Source of the DNA: CAZEIW01 sp964512305
GTDB lineage: Bacteria; Pseudomonadota; Gammaproteobacteria; Burkholderiales; Burkholderiaceae_F
DNA: 18,051 nt
Direction: 5' to 3'
Assembly (NCBI GenBank): GCA_964512305.1
Contig: CAZEIW010000227.1
Coordinates: 1-18,051, forward strand
Positions within the stretch are counted from its first letter, which is position 1. Each line of letters starts with the position of its first letter. This document shows, in pieces, positions 1 to 6,512 of the stretch. The translations under genes were made by a program, and so were the position numbers. A model generated the notes under the pieces. The model had not been told where the DNA came from and made no database searches. It saw only the letters and a list, made by a program, of their open reading frames with translations.

Positions 1-275
1 AAGCCCGGCCATGACAATGCTACTGGCGTTGCCCTGAATCGGCGTCATCCCCGGGCTCGTCCCGGGGATCCACGTCGGTGCAAAACGAAGCGCTTCCAGT
101 TCGCACCGACGTGGATGGCCGGGACAAGCCCGGCCATGACGATGCTGTTGGCGTTGCCCTGAATTGACGTCATCCCCGGGCGAAGTCCCGGGGATCCACG
201 TCGACGTGTGCTTGAAGCGCTTCGTCTTGCACCGACCCCCGGAACAGGCCCAACCCTGACGATGCTACTTGCCTG
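1..275. repeat. tandem palindromic intergenic repeat, about 2.5 copies
   Basis: Positions 1-80 and 126-205 are near-identical copies offset by 125 bp, both running from an AAGCCCGGCCATGAC start to a GGGGATCCACGTCG end. A third, decayed copy begins near 246, offset by about 120 bp. Each full copy holds a 9-bp hairpin (47-55 with 61-69; 172-180 with 187-195), and more inverted repeats join the copies. Translated on the minus strand, the unit gives the peptide MAGLVPAIHV, which is familiar as a false ORF produced by dispersed palindromic repeats of GC-rich proteobacteria. The array lies immediately 3' of bdhA. The left copy touches the window edge, so the array may extend further. No real gene is visible in these 289 bases. 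Confidence 0.8.
68..137. repeat. two consecutive perfect inverted repeats inside the array
   Basis: A perfect 14-bp inverted repeat pairs 68-81 with 103-116 around a 21-base loop. It is followed by a perfect 9-bp hairpin, 115-123 with 129-137, around the loop ACAAG. With the hairpin at 47-69 they make a continuous series of cruciform or RNA hairpin elements. No T tract follows on either strand, so an intrinsic terminator is not indicated. Confidence 0.75.
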
Positions 276-289
276 CTCCGGGAACCTTC

Positions 290-1072
290 CTACTGCGCGA
301 CCCAGCCGCCGTCGACGTTCCACGCCGCGCCGCGCACCTGCGCGGCGGCGTCCGAGCAGAGGAAGAGCGCCAGGTCGCCCAGCTGCTCCGGGGTCACGAA
401 CTCCAGCGAGGGCTGCTTCTCCGCCAGCAGCTCCACTTTGGCCGCGTCGGCCGACAGCTTCTCGCGCGCGGCGCGATCGTCGATCTGCTTTTGCACCAGC
501 GGCGTCAGCACCCAGCCGGGGCAGATCGCGTTGCAGGTGATGCCGGTTCGCGCGGTCTCGAGGGCGACGACCTTGGTCATCCCGACGATGCCGTGCTTGG
601 CGGCCACGTAGGCCACCTTCTGCGTCGACGCCACCAGCCCGTGCGTCGACGCGATGTTGATGATGCGCCCCCAGCCGGACTGCTTCATCTTCGGCAGCGC
701 GAGCCGGATGGCATGGAACGCGGCCGACAGGTTGATCGCGATGATCGCGTCCCACTTTTCGGCCGGGAAGTCCTCGATGCTCGCGACGTACTGGATTCCG
801 GCATTGTTGACCAGGACGTCGACGCGCCCGAATTTCTCTTCGCTCTTGCCTATCAGGTCCTGGATCTCGGCCGGCTTGCTCAGGTCGGCGCCGTGGTACA
901 TCGTCCGCACGCCGAGCCCGCCGATCTCCCGCTCGAGGTCGGCGATCAGGCGCGCGTCGCCGAAGCCATTTAACACGATGTTGGCGCCGTCGCGCGCCAG
1001 CTTGCGTGCGATCCCCAGGCCGATGCCGCTGGTCGATCCGGTAACCAGCGCGGTCTTGCCCTTCAATGACAT
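290..1072 (-). CDS. bdhA: D-beta-hydroxybutyrate dehydrogenase (SDR family)
   Basis: This cytosolic short-chain dehydrogenase interconverts (R)-3-hydroxybutyrate and acetoacetate with NAD, the step that feeds hydroxybutyrate from polyhydroxybutyrate breakdown into central metabolism. It has 260 residues, the usual length. The cofactor motif TGSTSGIG is at residues 11-18 and NNAG at 89-92. The catalytic residues are Asn114, Ser142, Tyr155 and Lys159, within the YVAAKHG block typical of bacterial hydroxybutyrate dehydrogenases, and PGW follows at 185-187. The start at 1072 is preceded by a strong Shine-Dalgarno sequence, AAGGAGC on the minus strand at about 1079-1085. It is divergent from the alpha/beta hydrolase, with about 100 bp between the starts. 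Substrate specificity is inferred from overall resemblance; the SDR fold and catalytic residues are seen directly. Confidence 0.88.
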   Translation of the reverse strand: MSLKGKTALVTGSTSGIGLGIARKLARDGANIVLNGFGDARLIADLEREIGGLGVRTMYHGADLSKPAEIQDLIGKSEEKFGRVDVLVNNAGIQYVASIEDFPAEKWDAIIAINLSAAFHAIRLALPKMKQSGWGRIINIASTHGLVASTQKVAYVAAKHGIVGMTKVVALETARTGITCNAICPGWVLTPLVQKQIDDRAAREKLSADAAKVELLAEKQPSLEFVTPEQLGDLALFLCSDAAAQVRGAAWNVDGGWVAQ

Positions 1073-1174
1073 GGTTCTGCTCCTTACAATGGTCGAACAC
1101 GGTTGGTCGGATTCCCAAGTGGCCAGTTCGGGACGCCCGCTGCCGGGCCGGTTATACCCCAGGGAAAAACAACG

Positions 1175-2038
1175 ATGATCGAACCTTCATTCGGGGCCGT
1201 TCGCTGCCTGAGTCCGGCGGGATTCCACGCGATGCACTACACCGAGTGGGGGGACCCGCGCAATCCGAACGTGCTGATCTGCGTGCACGGGCTGACCCGC
1301 GTCGGGCGCGACTTCGACCGCCTGGCGCGCGCGCTTGCCGACCGCTACCGGGTGGTCTGCCCGGATGTCGCGGGCCGCGGCGCCAGCGACTGGTTGCGCA
1401 ACCCGATGCTGTATCAGATCCCGCAATACGCGTCCGACATGGTGGCGCTGATCGCGCGGCTGGATGTCGAGACGGTTCACTGGGTCGGTACCTCGATGGG
1501 CGGACTGATCGGCATGACACTGGCCGGGCAGCCGCAGTCGCCGATCACCAGGCTGGTGCTCAACGACGTCGGCCCGCGGCTCGATCCGGCGGCGGTCGCG
1601 CGGATCGGGGAATACGTCGGTCGGCCGATCCGGTTCACGGATCTCGAGCAGGCGACCGATTACATCACGTCCATCTCCGCCAGCTTCGGCCTGCGGACCC
1701 GCGAGCAGTGGCGCGAGATCACGATCTCGGCGCTGCGCGCCGAGGGCGATCACTACGTGCTCCACTATGACCCGGCGCTGGCGGTTCCGTTCCGGTCCGC
1801 GACCCCGGAGGCGATCGCCGCCGGGGAGGCGGCACTGTGGCGGCTGTATGACGCGATCGCCTGCCCGACCCTGCTGCTGCGTGGCGAGTCGTCCGACCTG
1901 CTCTCGAAGCAGACCGCCGTCGAGATGACCGCGCGCGGCCCGCGCGCGCGCCTGATCGAGGTGCCGGGGGTCGGGCACGCGCCGATGCTGTTCGATCCGC
2001 CGCAAATCGCCTACGTACGGGACTTCCTGCTCGATTAG
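1175..2038 (+). CDS. alpha/beta-fold hydrolase
   Basis: This 287-residue protein is a serine hydrolase of the alpha/beta fold, probably cytosolic, since no signal peptide is visible. The oxyanion-region HG lies at residues 38-39. The nucleophile elbow GTSMGG spans 105-110 with Ser107, the likely acid is Asp241 (GESSDLL), and the catalytic His268 sits in GVGHAP. I chose the ATG at 1175 because AGGGA precedes it by about nine bases and the protein then starts like its family; an upstream in-frame ATG at 1103 would add 24 residues without family character. The substrate is unknown. The divergent bdhA makes a role with hydroxybutyrate oligomers or esters possible, but that is only context. Its TAG stop overlaps the mtfA stop. 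Confidence 0.8.
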   Translation: MIEPSFGAVRCLSPAGFHAMHYTEWGDPRNPNVLICVHGLTRVGRDFDRLARALADRYRVVCPDVAGRGASDWLRNPMLYQIPQYASDMVALIARLDVETVHWVGTSMGGLIGMTLAGQPQSPITRLVLNDVGPRLDPAAVARIGEYVGRPIRFTDLEQATDYITSISASFGLRTREQWREITISALRAEGDHYVLHYDPALAVPFRSATPEAIAAGEAALWRLYDAIACPTLLLRGESSDLLSKQTAVEMTARGPRARLIEVPGVGHAPMLFDPPQIAYVRDFLLD

Positions 2039-2895
2039 CTGCGAAGCTCCCCGGGGGACGTCCTGCCCGGGTCCTGGCGGTAGAACGCCGCCAGCAGCTC
2101 GTACCAGGCCGGGAACGCGTCGCGCAGCCGCGCTGGACTCACGAACAGGGCCTCGCTCGATACCGCGAAGAACTCGCCTTCGTCGAATCCCGCATAGGGA
2201 TCGAGCGGCAGGTGCGAGTAGAAGCGGTCGGCATCGTCCGATTCGGGGTCGATGCCGGGCGGCAGTTCCGACTCGATCAGGTCGAGCTCGGCGTTGAAGC
2301 GGTCGAAGGCGTCTTCGAGCACAGCGCGCCACTTTCGGGGATCGAGCCCCGGGTGCAGGCGGCGGTCGAAGGGCGGCAGGCCGTCCGCTTCCCCGTTGAG
2401 CAGGTCGAGCTTGTGCGCGAACTCGTGGATCACGACGTTGTACGCGAAGCCGCGCGGCGCGGCGTCACCGGCCGGCTTCGGCCCGGCGTCGGCCCAGGAC
2501 AGCACGAGCGGGCCGCCCTGCCAGGATTCGCCGCTCAGCGGCTCGGTGTACTCGTGCACGACGCCGTCGTCGGCCTGGATCCGACGCTCGACCAGGAACT
2601 CGGCCGGATAGACGACGATGCCGCTCCAGCCGCGATACCAGTCGATGCCCAGGTGCAGGATCGGCAGGCAAGCCTGCAGCGCGATGTTGAGTTGGATCGC
2701 CCCGGTCAGCTCGAGTCCCGCCGCGCCGGTCATCGACTTGCCGGCCAGCAGCCGGGCGCACAGCGCGCGCAGGCGAATGCGCTCGGCCGCATCCAGGCGC
2801 TCCAGGAACGGCAGCGAGCGCAGCTCGGCCTCCCACAGCGGATCCGGGATCTCGACCGGCGTTCCGGCCAGCTTGTCGCGCAATTTTCCGAGCAT
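2035..2895 (-). CDS. mtfA: MtfA-family zinc metallopeptidase (M90)
   Basis: MtfA (YeeI) in Escherichia coli is a cytosolic zinc aminopeptidase that binds the repressor Mlc and so affects glucose PTS expression. This homologue has 286 residues from the chosen start. The zinc motif HEFAH spans residues 157-161, followed by KLD as in the family. Glu241 in DEGEFFAV matches the third zinc ligand of E. coli MtfA. The N-terminal PDPLWEAEL and SLPFL segments are also family-like. The long ORF could start as far up as 3024, which would overlap relA; MtfA proteins normally begin near the MLGKLRDKL segment, so I chose 2895, with 2913 as an alternative. The Shine-Dalgarno signal is weak at both. Whether it acts on an Mlc-like partner here cannot be told. 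Confidence 0.85.
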   Translation of the reverse strand: MLGKLRDKLAGTPVEIPDPLWEAELRSLPFLERLDAAERIRLRALCARLLAGKSMTGAAGLELTGAIQLNIALQACLPILHLGIDWYRGWSGIVVYPAEFLVERRIQADDGVVHEYTEPLSGESWQGGPLVLSWADAGPKPAGDAAPRGFAYNVVIHEFAHKLDLLNGEADGLPPFDRRLHPGLDPRKWRAVLEDAFDRFNAELDLIESELPPGIDPESDDADRFYSHLPLDPYAGFDEGEFFAVSSEALFVSPARLRDAFPAWYELLAAFYRQDPGRTSPGELRS

Positions 2896-3001
2896 GTTCC
2901 GATTTTGCCGCATGGGAGCGCGCGGGCAAGGTGCACGATAATGGCAGTTGAGCGGCACCTGATGGGCGCGTTCGATCCGCGCCCCGGCCGCACCGCCCCC
3001 C

Positions 3002-5179
3002 ATGGCTGAGACCCAGTCCCCCACGAGCGCGCCGGCACGCGCGACGCCCGCGCCGGATCCTGCGCGGGCGCGCGCGCTGATCTTCCCGCTCTATGGCGAG
3101 CGCGGGCTGCGCACCGGCGAGACCTTCACCGCGCACGCCGACGGCATGGTCGAGATCGTGGGGGCGGTACGCGCCGATCCGGACCTGCTGGCGGCGTCGT
3201 ACCTTTTCGGGGCTCACGACGTACTGCGGGACGCCGACGACTGGATCCGGACGCACTTCGGCGCGTCCGTGGCGCAGCTTGTCGCCGACCTGCGCCAGCT
3301 GATGCTGCTGTCGGATTCCGTGCGGGCGCGCATGCGCTCCGCGGCCGAGGCGCAGTCGCGCGAGCAGGGCCGCGCGCCGGGCCGTGATGAGGCGGCAGGC
3401 TCACAGGACGCGGCGCTGCGCCGGATGCTGCTGGCGATGGTCAACGACCTGCGCGTGGTCGTGCTGCGGCTGGCCTCGCGGCAGCAGACGCTGCGCTACT
3501 TCTCCGCCGGACGCGGCGAGGGCGTCGAAGCCTACGCGCTCGAGACCGCGGCGCTGTACACCCCGCTTGCCAACCGGCTGGGGATCTGGCAGATCAAATG
3601 GGAGCTGGAAGACCTGTCGCTGCGCTTCCTGCAGCCGGAAAAGTACCAGCGCATCGCCGGGCTGCTCGAGCGCGAGCGTGGCGAGCGCGAGCGCGAGGTC
3701 GAGGCGGCGGTCGAGGGCATGCAGCGGCTGCTGCGCGGCGCCGGCATCGCGGCCGAGGTCAGCGGCAGGCCCAAGCACATCGCCAGCATCGAGCAGAAGA
3801 TGCGGGCCAAGGGGGTCGAGTTCGAGCAGGTGTACGACATGCGTGCGCTGCGCGTGATCGTCGAGCGGGTCGAGCAGTGCTACGAGGTGCTGGCGCTGGT
3901 GCACCAGCGGTGGCGGCCGATCGACAGCGAATTCGACGACTACATCGTCAAGCCGAAGCCCAACGGCTACCAGTCGCTGCACACCGTGGTCGACGTCGAC
4001 GACGGGTGGCCGCTCGAGATCCAGATCCGGACCCGGCGCATGCACGAATCGGCCGAGCTCGGCGTGGCCGCGCACTGGCGCTACAAGGAGCGCGGGCGCG
4101 ACGGCGGCCGGCAGGACGATCGCGACACGGAGCGCATCGCCTGGCTGCGGCGGCTGCTCGACTGGCGGCACGACGTCGAGCCTGCGCGCCGCAGCGCGCA
4201 GGAAGACCGCGTTTACGCGCTGACGCCGCAGGGGAGGGTGGTCGAGCTGCCGGCGGGGGCGACGGCGATCGACTTCGCGTACCACATCCACACCGAGCTC
4301 GGGCACCGCTGCCGCGGCGCCCGCATCGACGGCGCGCTGGTGGCGTTGAACACGCCGCTGCGGACCGGCCAGACCGTGGAGGTTATTACCGCCCGCACCG
4401 GCGGCCCGAGCCGCGACTGGCTCAACCCGGAGCTGGGGTTCCTGGCCGGCCCGCGCTCGAAGGCCAAGGTGCGCCAGTGGTTCAACGCGGTCGAGTTCGA
4501 GCAGTCGGTCGCGGCCGGACGCGAAATCGTCGACCGCGAGCTGCAGCGCCTTGGGCGCACGGCCGTGAGGCTGGAGGACCTGGCGCGGCGCCTCGGGTTC
4601 GACAGCGTCGAGGCCTTATGCGCGGCCGCAACGAAGGACGAGTTCAGCCTGCGCAGCCTGGAGCAGGCATTGGCTTCGGAGCCGGTGCCCGCGCCGGAGC
4701 CGGCGCCCCTGGCCGATCGCCCCAAGGCGGCGCCCGCCGGCCGCGGCAAGGTGCTGGTGGTCGGCGTCGACTCCCTGCTCACCAGCCTCGCGCGCTGCTG
4801 CCGGCCGATTCCGCCCGACGACATCATCGGCTTCGTCACGCGCGGCCGCGGGGTCTCGGTGCATCGGGCCAATTGCGTCAATGCCGCCCAGCTGGCCGCG
4901 CGCCAGAGCGAGCGCGTGATCGAGGTTGCCTGGGGCAGCGGGGGCCAGGCGTATCCGGTCGAAGTGCTGGTCCTGGCGATGGACCGTCAGGGGCTCCTGC
5001 GCGACGTCTCGGAAGTGTTCTCGCGCGAAAAACTCAACGTGATCGGCGTCAATACCGTCTCGCAGCGCGACCAGGCGCGGATGCAGTTCACGGTCGAGGT
5101 ACCCGATGCGGCATCGTTGCGCCGCACGCTGGCGCAACTGGCCGAGATCAAGGGCGTGCTGGTGGCACGCAGGCGTTGA
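3002..5179 (+). CDS. relA: RelA, synthetase-only (p)ppGpp synthetase
   Basis: RelA binds stalled ribosomes and makes the alarmone (p)ppGpp from ATP and GDP or GTP during amino-acid starvation. The 725 residues contain, in order: a pseudo-hydrolase domain (about 25-190), the synthetase domain (about 230-365, with NGYQSLHT at 321-328 and QIRT at 341-344), a TGS domain (about 402-464), a helical part, a Cys-containing domain with CC at 599-600 and HRANC at 621-625, and a C-terminal ACT domain (about 650-725). The hydrolase HD pair is replaced by Phe69-Gly70. The catalytic loop reads EFDD (310-313), the acidic form typical of monofunctional RelA rather than the RFKD of bifunctional Rel/SpoT. A separate SpoT is therefore expected elsewhere. 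The start at 3002 lies close to the divergent mtfA, and no clear Shine-Dalgarno sequence is seen. Confidence 0.93.
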   Translation: MAETQSPTSAPARATPAPDPARARALIFPLYGERGLRTGETFTAHADGMVEIVGAVRADPDLLAASYLFGAHDVLRDADDWIRTHFGASVAQLVADLRQLMLLSDSVRARMRSAAEAQSREQGRAPGRDEAAGSQDAALRRMLLAMVNDLRVVVLRLASRQQTLRYFSAGRGEGVEAYALETAALYTPLANRLGIWQIKWELEDLSLRFLQPEKYQRIAGLLERERGEREREVEAAVEGMQRLLRGAGIAAEVSGRPKHIASIEQKMRAKGVEFEQVYDMRALRVIVERVEQCYEVLALVHQRWRPIDSEFDDYIVKPKPNGYQSLHTVVDVDDGWPLEIQIRTRRMHESAELGVAAHWRYKERGRDGGRQDDRDTERIAWLRRLLDWRHDVEPARRSAQEDRVYALTPQGRVVELPAGATAIDFAYHIHTELGHRCRGARIDGALVALNTPLRTGQTVEVITARTGGPSRDWLNPELGFLAGPRSKAKVRQWFNAVEFEQSVAAGREIVDRELQRLGRTAVRLEDLARRLGFDSVEALCAAATKDEFSLRSLEQALASEPVPAPEPAPLADRPKAAPAGRGKVLVVGVDSLLTSLARCCRPIPPDDIIGFVTRGRGVSVHRANCVNAAQLAARQSERVIEVAWGSGGQAYPVEVLVLAMDRQGLLRDVSEVFSREKLNVIGVNTVSQRDQARMQFTVEVPDAASLRRTLAQLAEIKGVLVARRR

Positions 5180-5208
5180 CGCGCTGTCGCGGAATTCGGG
5201 GCGGCCGC

Positions 5209-5352
5209 CTAATACGGCGCCAGGAACACGTCGATATCGAGCACCGCCAGCGGCGAACGCCGCGGCCGGCCAGGCTGGAACAGGCGCCGCAGCAGCGCCA
5301 GCGGCGCCAGCAGCGCGTGCACGCGCGCCGGGTCAGGCGAATGCCGCCGCAC
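5209..5352 (-). CDS. possible 47-residue small ORF after olsB
   Basis: A GTG-initiated frame on the minus strand overlaps the last 20 bases of the acyltransferase gene and ends with TAG at 5209. It encodes 47 residues, Arg- and Leu-rich at first (HALLAPLALLRRLF), with the C-terminus AVLDIDVFLAPY. The overlap with the upstream stop is the arrangement expected for translational coupling. No recognised domain or membrane segment is present and only AAGG precedes the start. It may equally be chance open frame in GC-rich DNA. It is the only coding candidate between relA and the acyltransferase. Confidence 0.25.
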   Translation of the reverse strand: MRRHSPDPARVHALLAPLALLRRLFQPGRPRRSPLAVLDIDVFLAPY

Positions 5353-6130
5353 CTTGCGCCGCCAGCAGGTCGAAGTGCCGCGCGTACCGCGGATTGACGT
5401 TGTCGAGCGAAAGCCAGATCAGAAAGTCGGCCGTGTTGAAATCCGGATCCCACGCCGGCTCGCCGCATACCTTGGCACCGAGACGGATGTAGCCCTTGAT
5501 GAGCGGCGGGATCTCGCTCGTGCCCGCACGCGGCATCCGCTCGTGCGGGAAGGCCAGGCGCGGGAACACGCGGTACTCCGGATCGGTCAGGTAGCGCTGC
5601 AATTCGTCGCGCAGCCTGGCGGCCTGCTGGCCGCCGTCGGCGAGCGACGCGCTGGCGCAGCCGATCAGGTGCCGGTAGCCGCCCTGCTTCATGTACTGCG
5701 CCAGGCCCGCCCACAGCAGCAGGATCGCACTGCCGGTGCGATAGTCGGGGTGCACGCAGGAGCGCCCGACCTCGATCAACGAAGGGCGCAGATGCGTCAG
5801 GCGCGACAGGTCGAATTCCGATTCCGAGTACAGCCGCCCGAGCTCGCGTGCCCGATGCGGCGGCAGGATCCGGTAGGTCCCGACCACCCGGCCGGTGTCC
5901 TCGTCGCGCACCAGCAGATGGTCGCAATAGGGGTCGAACTCGTCGCGATCGATCGCGTCGCCCGCGTCGCCGACCTGCGCGCCCATTTCCTGCGCGAACA
6001 CCTCGTAGCGCAGGCGCTGGGCGTCCTCGATGCCAACGGGCCCGCGCGCCAGGCCGACCGACAATCGGGGCGCCGGGACCGCCTCGTCAGGCCGGGACTC
6101 GAGCCGTTCCGCTGCATTGTTGTCGTGCAT
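5333..6130 (-). CDS. olsB: GNAT acyltransferase, OlsB-like (ornithine lipid synthesis)
   Basis: OlsB transfers a 3-hydroxyacyl chain from acyl carrier protein to the alpha-amino group of ornithine, the first step of ornithine-lipid synthesis; OlsA then adds the second chain. The 265-residue protein has the hemolysin-like acyltransferase pattern: RLRYEVFAQEMG at 39-50, DRDEFDPYCDHLLV at 61-74, VVGTYRILP at 82-90, EVGRSCVHPDYR at 120-131, and the late segments PPLIKGYIRLGAKVCGEPA and DFNTADFLIWL. I chose the ATG at 6130 because conserved sequence begins shortly after it; the open frame runs up to 6262 without family character. No strong Shine-Dalgarno sequence is visible. No olsA is in the window. 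A related acyl-homoserine-lactone-synthase-like GNAT is less likely. Confidence 0.75.
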   Translation of the reverse strand: MHDNNAAERLESRPDEAVPAPRLSVGLARGPVGIEDAQRLRYEVFAQEMGAQVGDAGDAIDRDEFDPYCDHLLVRDEDTGRVVGTYRILPPHRARELGRLYSESEFDLSRLTHLRPSLIEVGRSCVHPDYRTGSAILLLWAGLAQYMKQGGYRHLIGCASASLADGGQQAARLRDELQRYLTDPEYRVFPRLAFPHERMPRAGTSEIPPLIKGYIRLGAKVCGEPAWDPDFNTADFLIWLSLDNVNPRYARHFDLLAAQGAAAFA

Positions 6131-6235
6131 CGTGGTACGGGGTTCAATGGAAGACGCCGCGGAATCTATCGGCTGACTCTTTCGAACATGTGAATTCCCG
6201 GTGACGTTGCGATGACGCCGGGCGCCGCTGACGGC

Positions 6236-6262
6236 TTGGAGCGAGGGGGGTTCGTGTATCAT
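6236..6262 (+). promoter_or_regulatory. candidate sigma-70 promoter of tRNA-Val
   Basis: A TATCAT hexamer at 6257-6262 lies 11 bases before the first base of the mature tRNA. A TTGGAG hexamer is at 6236-6241, giving a short 15-base spacer. The sequence between the -10 element and the tRNA is GC-rich (ATTCCGCC region), as often seen for stable-RNA promoters. The position fits well; the -35 element is weak. The rest of the interval from 6131 shows nothing else recognisable. Confidence 0.4.
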
Positions 6263-6273
6263 TCCGCCTTTGC

Positions 6274-6350
6274 AGGCGCGTAGCTCAGCTGGTTAGAGCA
6301 CCACCTTGACATGGTGGGGGTCGTTGGTTCGAGTCCAATCGCGCCTACCA
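6274..6350 (+). tRNA. tRNA-Val (anticodon GAC)
   Basis: The 77-base cloverleaf has the acceptor stem AGGCGCG paired with CGCGCCT, a D arm starting GCTC, the anticodon stem CCACC (6301-6305) with GGTGG (6313-6317), and a loop with anticodon GAC at 6308-6310. The T arm GTTGG TTCGAGT CCAAT is intact and the CCA end is encoded. It reads GUC and GUU codons. The gene lies upstream of thrS on the same strand and is separated from it by an intrinsic terminator. Confidence 0.97.
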
Positions 6351-6431
6351 AAGGCGTGGCGGAGATTCCGACCGGAGGCGGCATTGAAGCGGGCGATTCG
6401 AACTTCGAGCGGGACAGGAACAATCGGCTAG

Positions 6432-6482
6432 GGTCGAGCGGCCTTTCGCCCAGGAAAGTGCGGCTCGACCGCACTTTTTTTT
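6432..6482 (+). terminator. intrinsic terminator with competing hairpin before thrS
   Basis: A perfect 9-bp stem pairs 6455-6463 with 6469-6477 around the loop CTCGA and runs into eight T's at 6475-6482. An overlapping longer hairpin is also possible: 6432-6439 pairs perfectly with 6463-6470, then, after one mismatch, 6441-6442 with 6460-6461 and 6443-6447 with 6454-6458, closing on a six-base loop. The two folds share bases and exclude each other. The simple reading is termination of tRNA-Val transcription. The competing fold suggests that read-through into thrS could be controlled. Confidence 0.75.
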
Positions 6483-6512
6483 CGCCCCGCCGCTTTTCGC
6501 CCGGAGATTGCG

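Noticed and set aside
1..275. CRISPR array
   Set aside because: The units are about 120-125 bp and contiguous, not short repeats separated by unrelated spacers, and no cas gene is present.
45..1118. Long minus-strand frame of 357 codons overlapping bdhA and the repeat array
   Set aside because: It is Arg-rich out-of-frame translation of bdhA followed by the repeat-derived peptide MAGLVPAIHV; the bdhA frame has all the catalytic motifs.
2937..2942. GATAAT as a -10 element for relA
   Set aside because: The position is suitable but no -35 hexamer lies at an acceptable distance.
5148..5927. Minus-strand frame of 259 codons overlapping olsB
   Set aside because: It is a shadow of the acyltransferase frame, rich in Arg, Pro and Ala, with no domain.
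6351..6512. tRNA-like or T-box control element before thrS
   Set aside because: No T-box sequence or specifier loop is present, T-boxes are not expected in proteobacteria, and I could not align the leader to the E. coli thrS operator.
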